The notes under the pieces are model-generated. The model was not told where the DNA came from, ran no database searches, and worked only from the letters and a program-made list of their open reading frames with translations. Of a DNA stretch of 64,000 bases, positions 35,958-46,288 are shown in pieces; within the stretch, counting starts at the first letter, position 1, and the number at the start of each line of letters is the position of its first letter. The position numbers and the translations under genes were made by a program. The DNA is taken from contig JAWZYV010013274.1 of the NCBI GenBank assembly GCA_038373885.1, positions 1,550,001-1,614,000 of the forward strand, written 5' to 3'. Origin of the DNA: Cheiracanthium punctorium (Eukaryota; Arthropoda; Arachnida; Araneae; Cheiracanthiidae).

Positions 35958-37936
35958 CTCAAAGCATTGAATTATGTAAACAAACTCGTTGTCTGTATTT
36001 ATGCGCTCAAAAATCCAAAATATAAAATAAATGCATAAAAAAATCGTCAAATTTTATCTTAATGAGCTTGCTCTAAAAAAGGAAAAATATTTTTCTCTGT
36101 GTAATTGGGGAGGAAAGATTATTTTTGTTAGATTTTTTTTCAAGGGGCTTGAACGAGGAAACTTGACGTTTTCTTCTGTAAACTTAACCTTGGTTTGAAT
36201 TTAAATGCTTTCTCCTTTCAATAGAAAGCCAAAGAAAGATAAGACAGAACGCATTCGTGCTGAATAATTAATTCACTCCGGTTTTCAGGCTCAGGCGGAA
36301 ATTCTCATTTATTCTAGGCTCTCTTGAACAGATTTTTGAGGCTGTTTCATTGATCTGTGAAGAAAGAACGGACTTAGTGAGAAAATTTAAGAAAAGAAAG
36401 ATAACTATGCCAAGAGCGTGTATTATTCAACACTTTCCAACACAATCTTATTAGTACACGTAATACATAGTTAATCTGTTCGTATGAAATTTTGAAATTT
36501 CGCTAAAATTCGCATAAATTATTTCTGAAACTTTTTTTTAATACTTAATTTATAATCATTGTTAATTAAAAGCTACGCCTTATAGTTTCAACATTTCAGT
36601 GTTTTATAGTCGTTCTTCAGTGCGCAACGACGACAGTATAATTACTGGTTCTATAGCTCTCCGCAATATTTTCAGGAAGTGCTCTGAAGAAAGGAATTTT
36701 TCAAAAAGCTTCCTACCAATGTAATTTAAAGTGGTCATACTTGCAGCCATCGATGGGAAAAATAATTAACCAATGTGAAAATAGGCTTCCTCATATGTTT
36801 CAATTAATTTCAAGGCCATAGAAAGTTTATAAAAGGTATTTTCAGATGCATCTTTTAGCATTGTGTTCATATCCAAATGCCCTGATTTTGTCCTTCAAGA
36901 ATTTATTTTAAACCTTCTAATTGTCCCACAAGCGGTGAGCAAATGGTTAACTTGAATCTCCTAATTCGTTAATTAATTTCATTAATTTTGGACAAAGCTC
37001 AGATATGAAGCTTGTATATTTAGTTCTTGAGCTTGAATTACTTTTAACGTAATTATCTTCCTTAAAAGAAAATATATATTTTGCATTTATTTATTTATTT
37101 TTTTTTTTAAGAAAGAAAGAAAAGAAATTTTCGCGTCAATTCACAAATTGATTATTTTTTGCATCTATTCGCAATTATAAGAAAATTTCGCATCTATTTC
37201 GTAAAAACGAAAATTCCGTACCTCTATTTATATAAATTCGCTAAGCATGACTTATACTTCTTGTTACTTCTTTGCACGAATTAAAGTGAGTACAGTCAAA
37301 CCTCAGGAGTACACCACTCTCGGAACCGCTTAAAAAGGACTTACTAAGCGAAGTTTATATTATGCAAAACGAACTTCTATATGTTTATATAATAAGTGTG
37401 CCTATAATTAACTTACATAATATTGAATATAAATTTGTAGAATACCAATTTAAATTAATAAAATGGATGACAAATTAAGAAAATTATAAGTAAAAACGGC
37501 ACGTCGAACTTTTAATTCAACTGTACAATCTATACCTATATAATCTGCCATCGTACGGAAGTCGAAAAAGAATAGTCCTGGATGAATTCCTAAAATTTGT
37601 TGATAAGGCAACAATCTTTATAAGTAAAAATGCTCAGAGTCGTGCTCAGGAAAAATTAAGTTCTTTTAGTAGATGATCTTGACTGCGACCGAGTTCGTAT
37701 GTTGCACTCTTAAAAGTGACGTCTTAAGCTGAGTAGTTGAAAAAATAGCGTCGCAGTAAACGAAGTACAGTATGTAAAAAGGCGTTCTGAAAAAGGTCGG
37801 AGCTTGTGTAAGATGATGTAATATACGGAGTGACGTCTTATCTGGGTGACTTAATAACGGGATTTGACTATTGTGATCGTGAAAAATTTTCTGCATTCAG
37901 ATTTTGATGGATACGTCGACTGTGACCATTTCTAAA
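35958..37936. other. AT-rich DNA with one pogo-like terminus, no gene seen
   Basis: TACAGTCAAACCTCAGGAG at about 37291 resembles a single pogo/Tigger terminal repeat, but I found no partner. Frames are short and without domains. Confidence 0.4.
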
Positions 37937-38190
37937 TTAAAATAAATAAAAACTTTGTATAAAAAACACACATAAAATGATACTTATAGAAAGATCGATT
38001 CGTTTCGACTGAAAATTCATTCAGTCTTCCAAAGTCAAAGCCGTTCGTTTCACAAAACTGTTTTGTTAGACGAACGACTCTGACTGAGGAAGACTGAACG
38101 AATTTTCAGTCGGAACGATCGTATCTTTCTATAAGTATCATTTTATGTGTGTGTGTGTGTGTGTGTTTTATAAAGTTTTTATTTATTTTA
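37937..38190. repeat. Long foldback, about 254 bp, arms about 120 bp
   Basis: Arms begin AAAATAAATAAAAACTTT and extend through ACACATAAAATGATACTTAT and AGAAAGATCGATTCGTT to a centre near 38055. The right arm carries an expanded (GT)n at about 38147-38166 where the left arm has only a few repeats. A transcript across it would form a long hairpin. Confidence 0.85.
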
Positions 38191-39777
38191 CCGTTTAACA
38201 CCAGTGTTTTGAATGCTTTTTTCCGCATTTCTAAATTAGCTTTGACAAGTTTCTGCGTGACATCTGAACGCACGGACGGACAGCTAGACAGACAAACCAA
38301 AATTATAAACACTTTTCAACCTTGCTGAAAAGTGTTAAAGATTGATTAAAAGGGGGGACGAGGGCATAAATGCGCTTTTCTTAGATTTTATAGACTATGT
38401 ACTCTTGCTTACTAACAGTGGTCTGTTTGCGGTTACAAAAGGATTTCACGAAAATTTTTCTCCCATGACTTGCACTATTTTTGGAAGGTCCTAGCCGGAA
38501 GTAAGTAACCTGCCATCCTTGAGGTAACTTGCAATTATTAAAAGGCCCCAGAAAAGTGAAGTCTCTTTAATTCCAGATTAAAATTCCTCCATTTCGTGAT
38601 ATCTCCTGTCCTTACTGAACTGAAGCCTGAAATTATACCTTTACTACAGTGACAGGTACTGGAACACTCCCTGCTGTCCATTTGCTGATAGCAATCCTCC
38701 CACCAAACCAACACTTCTGCTCTTCTCCCCGCCCCTCTCGTACGCAGATTCCCCCTCGTACACCAACAACAACCAACACTTTTCTGCCAGCAAACAAGAG
38801 CCGTGGCGCCTTTGTGACACTTTCTCAACGAAGCTCCCTCTCCTTGGATATATGTCCGTATCTTCTCCATCATTTTGTCAGATTTATCAATTCCCACAGG
38901 TAAGCCAGGCTGAATGAAGTTGCACCTACAGCGAAATCTGTTTAAAATATCTGCACTGGGCTCATAACTGAAGGATCACAGGATTTACTTTTGGTTTTCT
39001 TTTTTCCCCCCTCCTGTGACAAAACGTCAGGACAGAATGCTCTGAATTATTTGAAAAATGAACGTGCCTATAGAGAAGAATACCACTCCCCACCCCCTCC
39101 CTTAAAACCTTAAAAAAAAAAAATCCTATCTTGTCTCCTAGTCTCCTTTTCAGAAGATATGGGTGAGGAAACCTATTTTTGTGGTTAGAAAAGCAGTAGC
39201 AATGGAATGCGAAAGGGGGGAAATTAGTTGTTCTAGACCAGCGGTTCTCAAACTTTTTTTTGTTTTTTTGCTTTAAGACATCAACTTAAAAAACAATTGA
39301 TTTTTTTTTCTGTTTGTTTTTTTGGTGTTGCTCCTCTAAATTATTACAAAACCTCTTCTTTTGCTTGTATTGCTCTGCTTCTTGACGAGGAAGCCAGAAA
39401 ATAAAGGTGAATCAAATTTGAATTAAAAAGTCAGTACAGTGGAAGCCAGATTATTCAACACTGATAATATAAAAGTGTCCGACGAATAACCGTAAATATA
39501 CAGGGTGTCCCGAAAAGGTGGTAACACGCTTTAATTCTTTATCTGTTAGAAATAAATGGACAATGTAAATTGAAAAAATGTTAAATAAAGTTAAAAAAAA
39601 TTACGCTGTGAAAAAACACAGGACCATAGGAACATAGTTCCGATGGGGTTATGAAATAAGTCCTAAATAAATGAACGGATTTTCTGCACAACCTAGAGCT
39701 TCTAACCAATCAGAAATTTTCGGAAGGTGTGGGGGATATCTCCCATATTCCCCCTCCTCTGGCTCCATATCTCCCAC
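38191..39777. other. Mixed-composition DNA upstream of the glypican exon
   Basis: The block 38640-38900 is CT-rich and less AT-rich than its surroundings and ends in CACAG|GTAAGC, a donor-like site at 38898. A hAT-like end CAGCGGTTCTCAAACTTTT lies at 39239. A pogo-like end (CAGTGGAAGCCAG) lies near 39436 and a mariner-like end (CAGGGTGTCCCGAAAA) near 39501. No complete element and no coding exon are supported. Confidence 0.4.
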
Positions 39778-40281
39778 AAGGGTGGGACTGGGTGGACCCC
39801 TGGGTCCAGGGCCCGGGCCCTCCCTCAGGCCCTGGCGCAAACTTATGCAATTTAATTGTTTAATTTTAATAATTTAATACATACTACAATTTTTTTTTCA
39901 CCTAATGAAATTTTATAAAGATTTTAGAGCTAATTATAACTTAAAATTTAAAATATATATTTATAATAAACAGTTTATCATAAATGTTTAATAAAATTGG
40001 TGATGATAGTTATTGTCATTGCGTATGTTTCGGGAACTTGTTTGCGTACTAGCGCAGATCTTTCGCCAGGAAATCTCTATTTTACAAAAATATCAGTTAA
40101 CATATTCATCCACTGAGCTCTTCTTTTATACTCAGTATTTTTTTGGTTAAATTACATTCGAAAAAGAGTACGGGTAAGATATATAACCATGCAATAACAA
40201 TGTAGACACGACTGTAAAATAGAAGGGGAGGGGCCCCATCTATGATACTGGGTCCAGGGCCCGCAATCGGCTCCGGCCCTG
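39778..40281. mobile_element. Probable hAT-type element, about 0.5 kb
   Basis: GC-rich ends mirror each other: GACCCCTGGGTCCAGGGCCC near 39796 and TGGGTCCAGGGCCCGC near 40250, with an outer right end CCGGCCCTG. No matching target duplication was found, so the boundaries are approximate. Confidence 0.45.
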
Positions 40282-40543
40282 TCTGTTAGTGCCTGTAAAG
40301 CTTGTTATCGTATCCAAGTCTTTGCATTCGTATACTACTTGGCTGCATGGCGCATTTTATTCGGAAACCACCCATTTTATACCAATCTGAACTATCATCT
40401 CATTTTGTTAAGTACCTTTCTTTTGTGTGTCATTTTACAAATTTTAATTAAATTGTATAGCACCGAATCTCAGATAAATTGTACAAATATTATCAGTGAA
40501 TAAAATTTAGGTGTCATGCAGATAAAATTATCATGGTTGTTAT

Positions 40544-41251
40544 CAGTGGCGTCGCTAAGCATGGTGACACCCGTTACGGGCACATCCGGCGTCAACCCCC
40601 CCCCCCTCCACATACACAGTTTAGTCATAGTTCTGAATAAGAGTAAGCAAAATCGTTAACAGCATTGGGGCATCACATTTTTCCTTTGTACACTGCACAG
40701 ATAATATGTTTTACAGTGCACACGGGTAAGTAATCTACAGCCACTGCATTGCTGGACATAACTAGACCCTGACTCCAGCAAAGCCGTGTGTAATCTTTAC
40801 TGTACCCCCAGTTTAGTCAAGCACTTCATTCGCGCCCCTTGTACAAGATCCACTGCCCCCTTCCCCCAGCAAGAGAAAGTGCTTTTATAGTTACACCCCT
40901 GGTTTAAAGTTGAACAAAATACTGATGAAACGGCCACAGATAAGTTGAGAACAACCTACTACATTCTTGTTTTATGAGGAAAATGTTTAAAATTAAAAAA
41001 AAAAAAAGAAAAAAAAAAAGAAAAAGAAAAAACGTTGAGATGAAATAACACATTTTATTTCTACAGGTGCACAGAACATATGTCTTTCATTATATTTATT
41101 CTTATTTCTAATCTCGAAAGTCATTTTCGCCACCAAATCAGATCTTTTTTTCAAATTAATTGAAAATTTTAAAACCAGCATTCAAATCAAACCTTCTGCT
41201 GGTATCACCTGGTGCGGTCCGCACCTCCCCCACCCCCACGCGACGCCACTG
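40544..41251. mobile_element. hAT-type element, 708 bp
   Basis: The ends CAGTGGCGTCGCTAAGC and GCGACGCCACTG are inverted. The perfect 8-bp duplication GTTGTTAT is at 40536-40543 and 41252-41259. Poly-C and GGTGCGG/CCGCACC segments lie just inside. An A-rich tract at about 40995-41032 makes spurious lysine or phenylalanine frames. No transposase is present. Confidence 0.9.
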
Positions 41252-41259
41252 GTTGTTAT

Positions 41260-41431
41260 CGGGGCCTGACTATACAATTTTTGTGCCCAGGGCACTTTTC
41301 AAGTTTTGTGTCCTGTATACGGATGAATAAAATTTTGTGTCCTTTTAAATAAGCCTAAACTCTATTTTTTGGCCTATTTCTGCACCTTGGGCGCATGCCC
41401 AAAGTGCCCGAGCGCTCTTCAGGGTCTGGCT
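41260..41431. mobile_element. hAT-type MITE, 172 bp, abutting the previous element
   Basis: It begins CGGGGCCTGACTATAC and ends AGGGTCTGGCT. Internal blocks TGCCCAGGGCAC and TGCCCAAAGTGCCCGAGCGC are shared with a sister copy at about 45832. The flanks GTTGTTAT and GTTATAAT match at six of eight positions. The left flank is the same octamer used by the 40544 element. Confidence 0.55.
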
Positions 41432-41517
41432 GTTATAATGATATTTCGGATACAATAATAAGAAGATAAGAGAAAATATTAAATCTATATATATATATAT
41501 ATATATGTATGTCGAAG

Positions 41518-41673
41518 GTCATAGCCAGAAATTTTTCATGGGGGGGGGGGTTACGACTACTGCAACTCACATATATGCATACGTGTGTGTGATAAGGGAG
41601 TGAAGAATATACATTTTGTAGGTCAAAAAATTCCTCATGGGGGGGTTATGACCCCCCCTTGGCTACGCCCCTG
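41518..41673. mobile_element. hAT-type MITE, about 156 bp
   Basis: GGTCATAGCCAGAAATTTTT on the left and CCTTGGCTACGCCCCTG on the right are a decayed inverted pair with G- and C-runs inside. Possible flanks GTCGAAG and GTCGGAAG are similar but not equal. Internal CATGGGGGGG blocks occur twice. Confidence 0.55.
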
Positions 41674-42586
41674 GTCGGAAGACATAAGCTTTTTACGCAT
41701 AGGAATTGTTAAACAGTATTTACTTTCATGCAATTATCTAAAAATTCACAAAATATGTTCGTTTTAAATTTTATTTTTTACACTTCAGGGTAAAAATCAG
41801 TGAAACCAGCAATAAAAAAATGTGTCACACGAAAATATATGAATAATTTTTTTAATGTACAAAAATAAAAAAATAACACGAATGATAATTTTAAAAATAA
41901 ACAGCGTTTTAATTTTCGCTATTTTAGTTTCATAAGAAATGGACCATTCGTGTATTTCAACAGTATCGTTATTTGTTTTTACGATAACAATAATAATAAT
42001 AATAAAAAAAAAAAAAAACACGGAAAAGAAAAATTTCCTCAAAATTTCCCACCAGTGGAAAAGAAAACTAATTCAGAGGTATTTCATTCATACTACGATA
42101 CCGCCATCTACACAGAAAAACGCAAACTAAAATCCTTGTTTTCATCTCCAATAAGAAATAACTAGCTGCCGATCCCTTTATTAAGACAACTCCCCAATTT
42201 AACTTATTTATGTTTGCATCACTGAAAACACCTTGACTGCCTTTTATAATGTTTTCTATTTTGATTAATTCTGATACACCGAACATTTACAGGTTTTAAA
42301 ACAGGCAAACTATTTCTGTTCTACGTAAATAATGAAGTAGATCGGTGTGCAGGGAGGAGACTCAAGACAAGTAACAGCCAGGCAGCATTGTCAAAATGCA
42401 ATGCTGCTCTGCTTTCAATCCACAAAGTAAGCTGTAGGCAGGCATGATATGGAGTGTGGAAGTGTTTCCTGGTATGTAACGGGTGCTGAGGGACATGCTA
42501 TGTTATAGTACGCCTTGTAACTCTAACTCAAGTTTTGTGATTCCAGCTTCATAACCCGCGATCTTTGATTATCCCGGAAGGACAGC
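41674..42586. promoter_or_regulatory. 5' flank and putative 5' leader of the glypican exon
   Basis: After an AT-rich stretch with poly-A near 42004, sequence from about 42330 becomes balanced in composition, as expected of a promoter-proximal region or 5' UTR. I cannot fix a TATA box, initiator or start site. TGTGATTCCAG at 42536-42546 could serve as a 3' splice site for an upstream non-coding exon. Confidence 0.35.
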
Positions 42587-42595
42587 ATGAAGTAA
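42587..42595 (+). promoter_or_regulatory. Minimal upstream ORF (Met-Lys-stop)
   Basis: ATGAAGTAA lies 48 bases before the main glypican ATG. If the transcript starts upstream of it, ribosomes would meet this two-codon frame first. Such minimal upstream frames can lower translation of the main frame. Whether it lies in the mRNA is not shown by the sequence. Confidence 0.4.
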
Positions 42596-42643
42596 TTGTC
42601 TGCGTGTTGTGGTTATTTATTTATTTTTTGCCGAGCTACGAGC

Positions 42644-42857
42644 ATGTGGATAACGATGAATTTCTCAAGACTTGCATACTTAGCCTTCTATTTGTGTACT
42701 TTAGTATGCATTGTACGAACCTCTGAAATCAGTGATGTAGTTAGTACTGTACAGCCTCTTTCGAGAGATGAGAGGGACCTAGCATGTACAAATGTTCGCT
42801 ATGCATACCAAAAAAGAGGTTTTAGTAATAGTGATGTACCTTTAAAAGCTATATCAG
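42644..42857 (+). CDS. Glypican, first coding exon (partial gene)
   Basis: This encodes the N-terminus of a glypican, a GPI-anchored heparan-sulfate proteoglycan that modulates Wnt, Hedgehog, BMP and FGF signalling at the cell surface. From ATG 42644 the exon gives 71 codons plus one base. Residues 1-28 form a signal peptide with a hydrophobic core (LAYLAFYLCTLVCIV). Residues 46-71 read LACTNVRYAYQKRGFSNSDV followed by PLKAISG, the conserved start of the glypican cysteine-rich domain, with the first conserved cysteine at residue 48. The spacing and the KAISG ending look closer to the GPC4/GPC6/Dally-like branch than to GPC3/5/Dally, but the subfamily is uncertain. A second in-frame ATG at 42656 also fits; I chose the first. 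The exon ends at a consensus donor (CAG|GTAAGA) in phase 1. No later exon was found, so most of the protein, including the glycosaminoglycan and GPI sites, lies beyond the window. Confidence 0.85.
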
Positions 42858-43774
42858 GTAAGATGTCTGTTTCCATTATATTTCTTTGTAGTTTAGTTTG
42901 TCGAATTCGTTTTAAAGTGTACTGAATGTAATTTTTGTTGTCATATACTGAAGATCGACATCATTTCGTTTATCCGATCAATGTATATACAAGTCAATTA
43001 GTTTAAAAATTGTACAGTGACATCTGTAAAATGCATTTTAAATTGATATCTCTGTCAGGTATAGAAAAAAACATAAATCTTAATTTAAAATAAACTTAAT
43101 TTTTTGAAAGGTAAAGCTCTGTTATAAACTTTATGTACTGATATTTATACACGAGTAAACACGCAAACTTGTTTCCAAATTGAATTATTCATGAATGTTT
43201 AAATTGATTCGAGGCATATTTAAAAATTTTTTAATCATTTAGTTTATTGAACTATAGAGGTCACCTATTTAAAGTAGCACGCCTAGTAATGTTATAATAT
43301 TTCTCACATATTTCATAAGCGTTATAACATGACTAATTTATTTTTCGGGGTGTGGTGGAGGTTCATTATAGCTTATTTAAGAGTAAAAATAGAAAATTTT
43401 CAAACAGATTTTGAATAAAGGATTTAAAATTAATGGTTTTCTTTTCGAAGTTGTGTTGGACACGTGTCCTATCTTTTCATGACGTTACACTAATGTGTAC
43501 TACATTAAATTTAAAAATTATGTACACACGCATTTGACATTTCCAACTGCAAAATAAGGTAACTCTTTGAAACTCAGTATGCCTACAATAATTCACATTA
43601 CGTCGGCTGTGATTTAAAAGTATATTGTAATGTGCATATAGCGTTGCGGGTTTTTGAACAATGTGTAGCAATATTTTGATCAGTAGAAAGTGTTTGTATT
43701 CACATACAAAGCTAACACCAAGCATAAAAGCATCTGTTCACACGATGACATTTCTTTGAATAATTTCGATCAAA

Positions 43775-44012
43775 TAATTTATAAGACACTGAACGTGGTA
43801 GATGGCTGAAGTGTGAAGGTCCAGTGTTCTGGCCGACCGCGCGGCTCTCTATCTAAAGATCATGAGTTTTGGGTGGTTTTCTCTAGATGTAACGTAAATA
43901 CTCGTTAGAACCCCTTAAAAAGTTCTTCGTCCAAGGCACCCCACCCCCTCCTAGGTAGATAAAACCCTCGTGTAGATTTACCTTAAAACCCAACACACAC
44001 AAATGCATGTTG
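43775..44012 (+). mobile_element. tRNA-like SINE
   Basis: A sense copy: AAGACACTGAACGTGGTAGA, TGGCTGAAGTGTGAAGGTCC, GACCGCGCGGCTCTCTATCT, TTTTCTCTAGATGTAACGTA and GAACCCCTTAAAAAGTTCTT, ending in an ACCCAACACACACAAA tail. The box-A part of the head is truncated. An (ATT)n microsatellite follows at about 44064-44099. Confidence 0.8.
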
Positions 44013-44063
44013 CAGGAATCTCACCTGGAGATTGCTTTCACAGCTTTCTAATTGTACCTTCAA

Positions 44064-44099
<36 letters not shown>

Positions 44100-44380
44100 T
44101 AGCCTAAATTGGAAGTTTAAACAGCTTTGTTATACGTGTCTCAAATAATGGAATTATCGAATGTTTAACTTTTTACCTAACTTTTTTCCCCCTTTTTCGG
44201 GAGGGTTAATCCTATTGGGTTGTGAAAGCCTATTACAAAAATTGTTTATCATAAGCCTACCTCTTCCGCTCAGATGATTATTTTTTGGACTGTATTATTC
44301 GATAGACAGAATTGTGTGTGTGTGTGTGTGTAATATTTCTGATTAGAGCAACATTAAATAAAGTATCGCAGACTTTAAAG

Positions 44381-44565
44381 CACGTATGGGAAACTGTGGA
44401 AAGTTGCGGGCCAAATTTAAGGATTATAGCAAAGTCGCGGGCCGTAAAAATGGGATTTTGAATGGTTTATATTGGTTTTCTATGGGAATTTGAAATGTTA
44501 AGTGGGCCGGATCCAAATCCGTGGCGGGCCACATCGGGACCGCGAGCCGGGGGTACCCGTGTATT
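44381..44565. mobile_element. hAT-type MITE, 185 bp
   Basis: Flanks CTTTAAAG (44373-44380 and 44566-44573) are identical, although this octamer is itself palindromic. The interior has the layout TTGCGGGCC ... GGCGGGCCACATCGGGACCG typical of a hAT family whose ends mention GGGAAAC and GGGTACCC. The terminal repeats are poor. Confidence 0.55.
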
Positions 44566-44657
44566 CTTTAAAGTTACACTACCCAAAGACTTAGTCGTGA
44601 GCGATTTCTGATATCCTCGTCTCCCCTTAGCTCTACAATATCTAATTTTAGCTTAAG

Positions 44658-44893
44658 TTTTGTGTGTTAAGGCACAACTTATTGAGCGGCTACATGTAGG
44701 TTTTCTGTGTAGGTGGGGTGTACCTTGGGCGTCAGACTTTTTAAGAGGTTCTAACGCGTATTCACGTTACATCTGGCGAAAACCGCCCTGAAGTCTGGAC
44801 CGTTAGATCGACGGCATCGGACCAGAACCCTGTACCTGCACACTTCAGCCACCTACAATTTTCTTTGTTATACCCCTTCGAGCATGGTGGGAT
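44658..44893 (-). mobile_element. tRNA-like SINE
   Basis: Complement blocks: GGTTCTAACGCGTATTCACG, TTACATCTGGCGAAAACCGC, CCGTTAGATCGACGGC and CACACTTCAGCCACCTAC. The head ends near GAGCATGGTGGG with decayed box A. Confidence 0.75.
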
Positions 44894-45831
44894 CGTTATG
44901 CGTCTGATTACGCGATATGCCAAGTTGTCCCATAGTGCCGGACGATGTTGAAATTTTTACATCCTGATGTAACATCAGCTTTACATCGATGTCAATATAT
45001 TAACAGATGTTTTTTTTATTCTTATTTAATGCGCAATAGGTAATTAAACATACTCTTGAATTTCTGAGAAAATCTCAATTGACATGTACAATAAAAAATA
45101 AACCCTTAAAACAATGTTATTTTTACAGAAGGGCTAATAAAAAAAAAAAAAAAAAAGCTTAATTTTTCTAGTCAGTGTTTCATAATGAGCGAAATGTTAC
45201 CCTTCAGCAATTTTTTTTTCTGGGGGGGGGGGGCGTGTGTGTGTGCCCTAGCCCCCTCTCCCGAGATATCCCAGACGTGTCACACTCAAAAGGAATACAA
45301 CATGGCATACTTGTGTCTTCTGAAAAAGGTTTTTCTGGCTCCTAAGATTTCACAACTTTTATCGATCTCTGTCCATTATGAGTTATAATAACAATGTTAT
45401 AAAATTTTTGGATAGGAATGGTTGCGAAAAGTGAATAGTCTTCGCTGTGCGAGAAGAGACGAGACAGACGGATATATTTCGTCGCGGACAGCAGTTGTGA
45501 ATGTATGGTTGTTTCGTCTCGCAACCATTTCTGTTTTTAGATGGCGAGAGAGGTTCGGAGTGTGTGTGTGAAAATCAATAAAAAATAAATTTAAACGTTT
45601 TCAAGAAAATTAAAATTGCAGAATAGTAATAAAATTTAAAGCATTAAATTTCAGCAACAGGTAATTAACTGTGCTGTAGTAACAGCAGTTAATTACCACT
45701 AAAAGTAACAATAAATGTAACTGTGCAATTGTCAAAAAAGCACTCGTGTATTGTAACATAACTGTATCTATAAGGAATGCAAACCTTTAATAAGATTTCA
45801 CAGCCACCATCCACCATTTTGGTATCACCAA

Positions 45832-45973
45832 AATGGCCCGACTATAGCATTATTGTTCTCGAGACACTTCAAATTTTATGCCCCTGTATGCAGCTTTGAA
45901 CTAAATTTCGTGGGCACATTTGTGTATGTATGCCCAGGGCACGTGCCCGAAGTGCCTATGCGATAATCGTTAC
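45832..45973. mobile_element. hAT-type MITE, sister of the 41260 element
   Basis: It shares CCCGACTATA, TTCAAATTTTATGCCCCTGT, TGCCCAGGGCACGTGCCCGA and AGTGCCTATGCGATAAT with the 41260 element. Its ends and target duplication are too decayed to define. Confidence 0.5.
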
Positions 45974-46051
45974 CTGCTTGGTAGCATGTCGCGGATTCTA
46001 GGCAATTGAATTCCAATGGTCGATACAATTCACACGTACTACCACCATATG

Positions 46052-46288
46052 CCTCACCGTGGCTGTGTGTATAATACGCTGCGACATAATAGACGACGAT
46101 TGAAGATCCCGCGTTCGGGCCTACCGCGCGGCTGTCTATCCAAAGGTATGGATCGGCTTTCTCCAGATGTAACGTGAATACGCGTTAGAGACTTTAGACT
46201 TCTGCTTAAGTCATCCCAACTGCTGTTGGCAGATATGTCCTTCCTTTTGACTTGTCATAGCACAAACACCAAATACTCCCAGTGTAAC
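46052..46288 (+). mobile_element. tRNA-like SINE
   Basis: A sense copy with CGTTCGGGCCTACCGCGCGG (box-B-like GTTCGGGCC), GGCTTTCTCCAGATGTAACG and TGAATACGCGTTAGAGAC. Its head is partial (CCGTGGCTGTGTGTATAATA). Confidence 0.75.

Noticed and set aside
38538..38903. Opposing 119- and 84-codon frames
   Set aside because: They overlap antisense in CT-rich DNA and neither shows a domain; only the donor-like site at 38898 is kept as a hypothesis.
39239..39300. hAT/Charlie-like end CAGCGGTTCTCAAACTTTT
   Set aside because: No inverted partner or target duplication found nearby.
40993..41181. Frame ending in a long phenylalanine run
   Set aside because: The run is the translation of an A-rich tract inside a hAT element.
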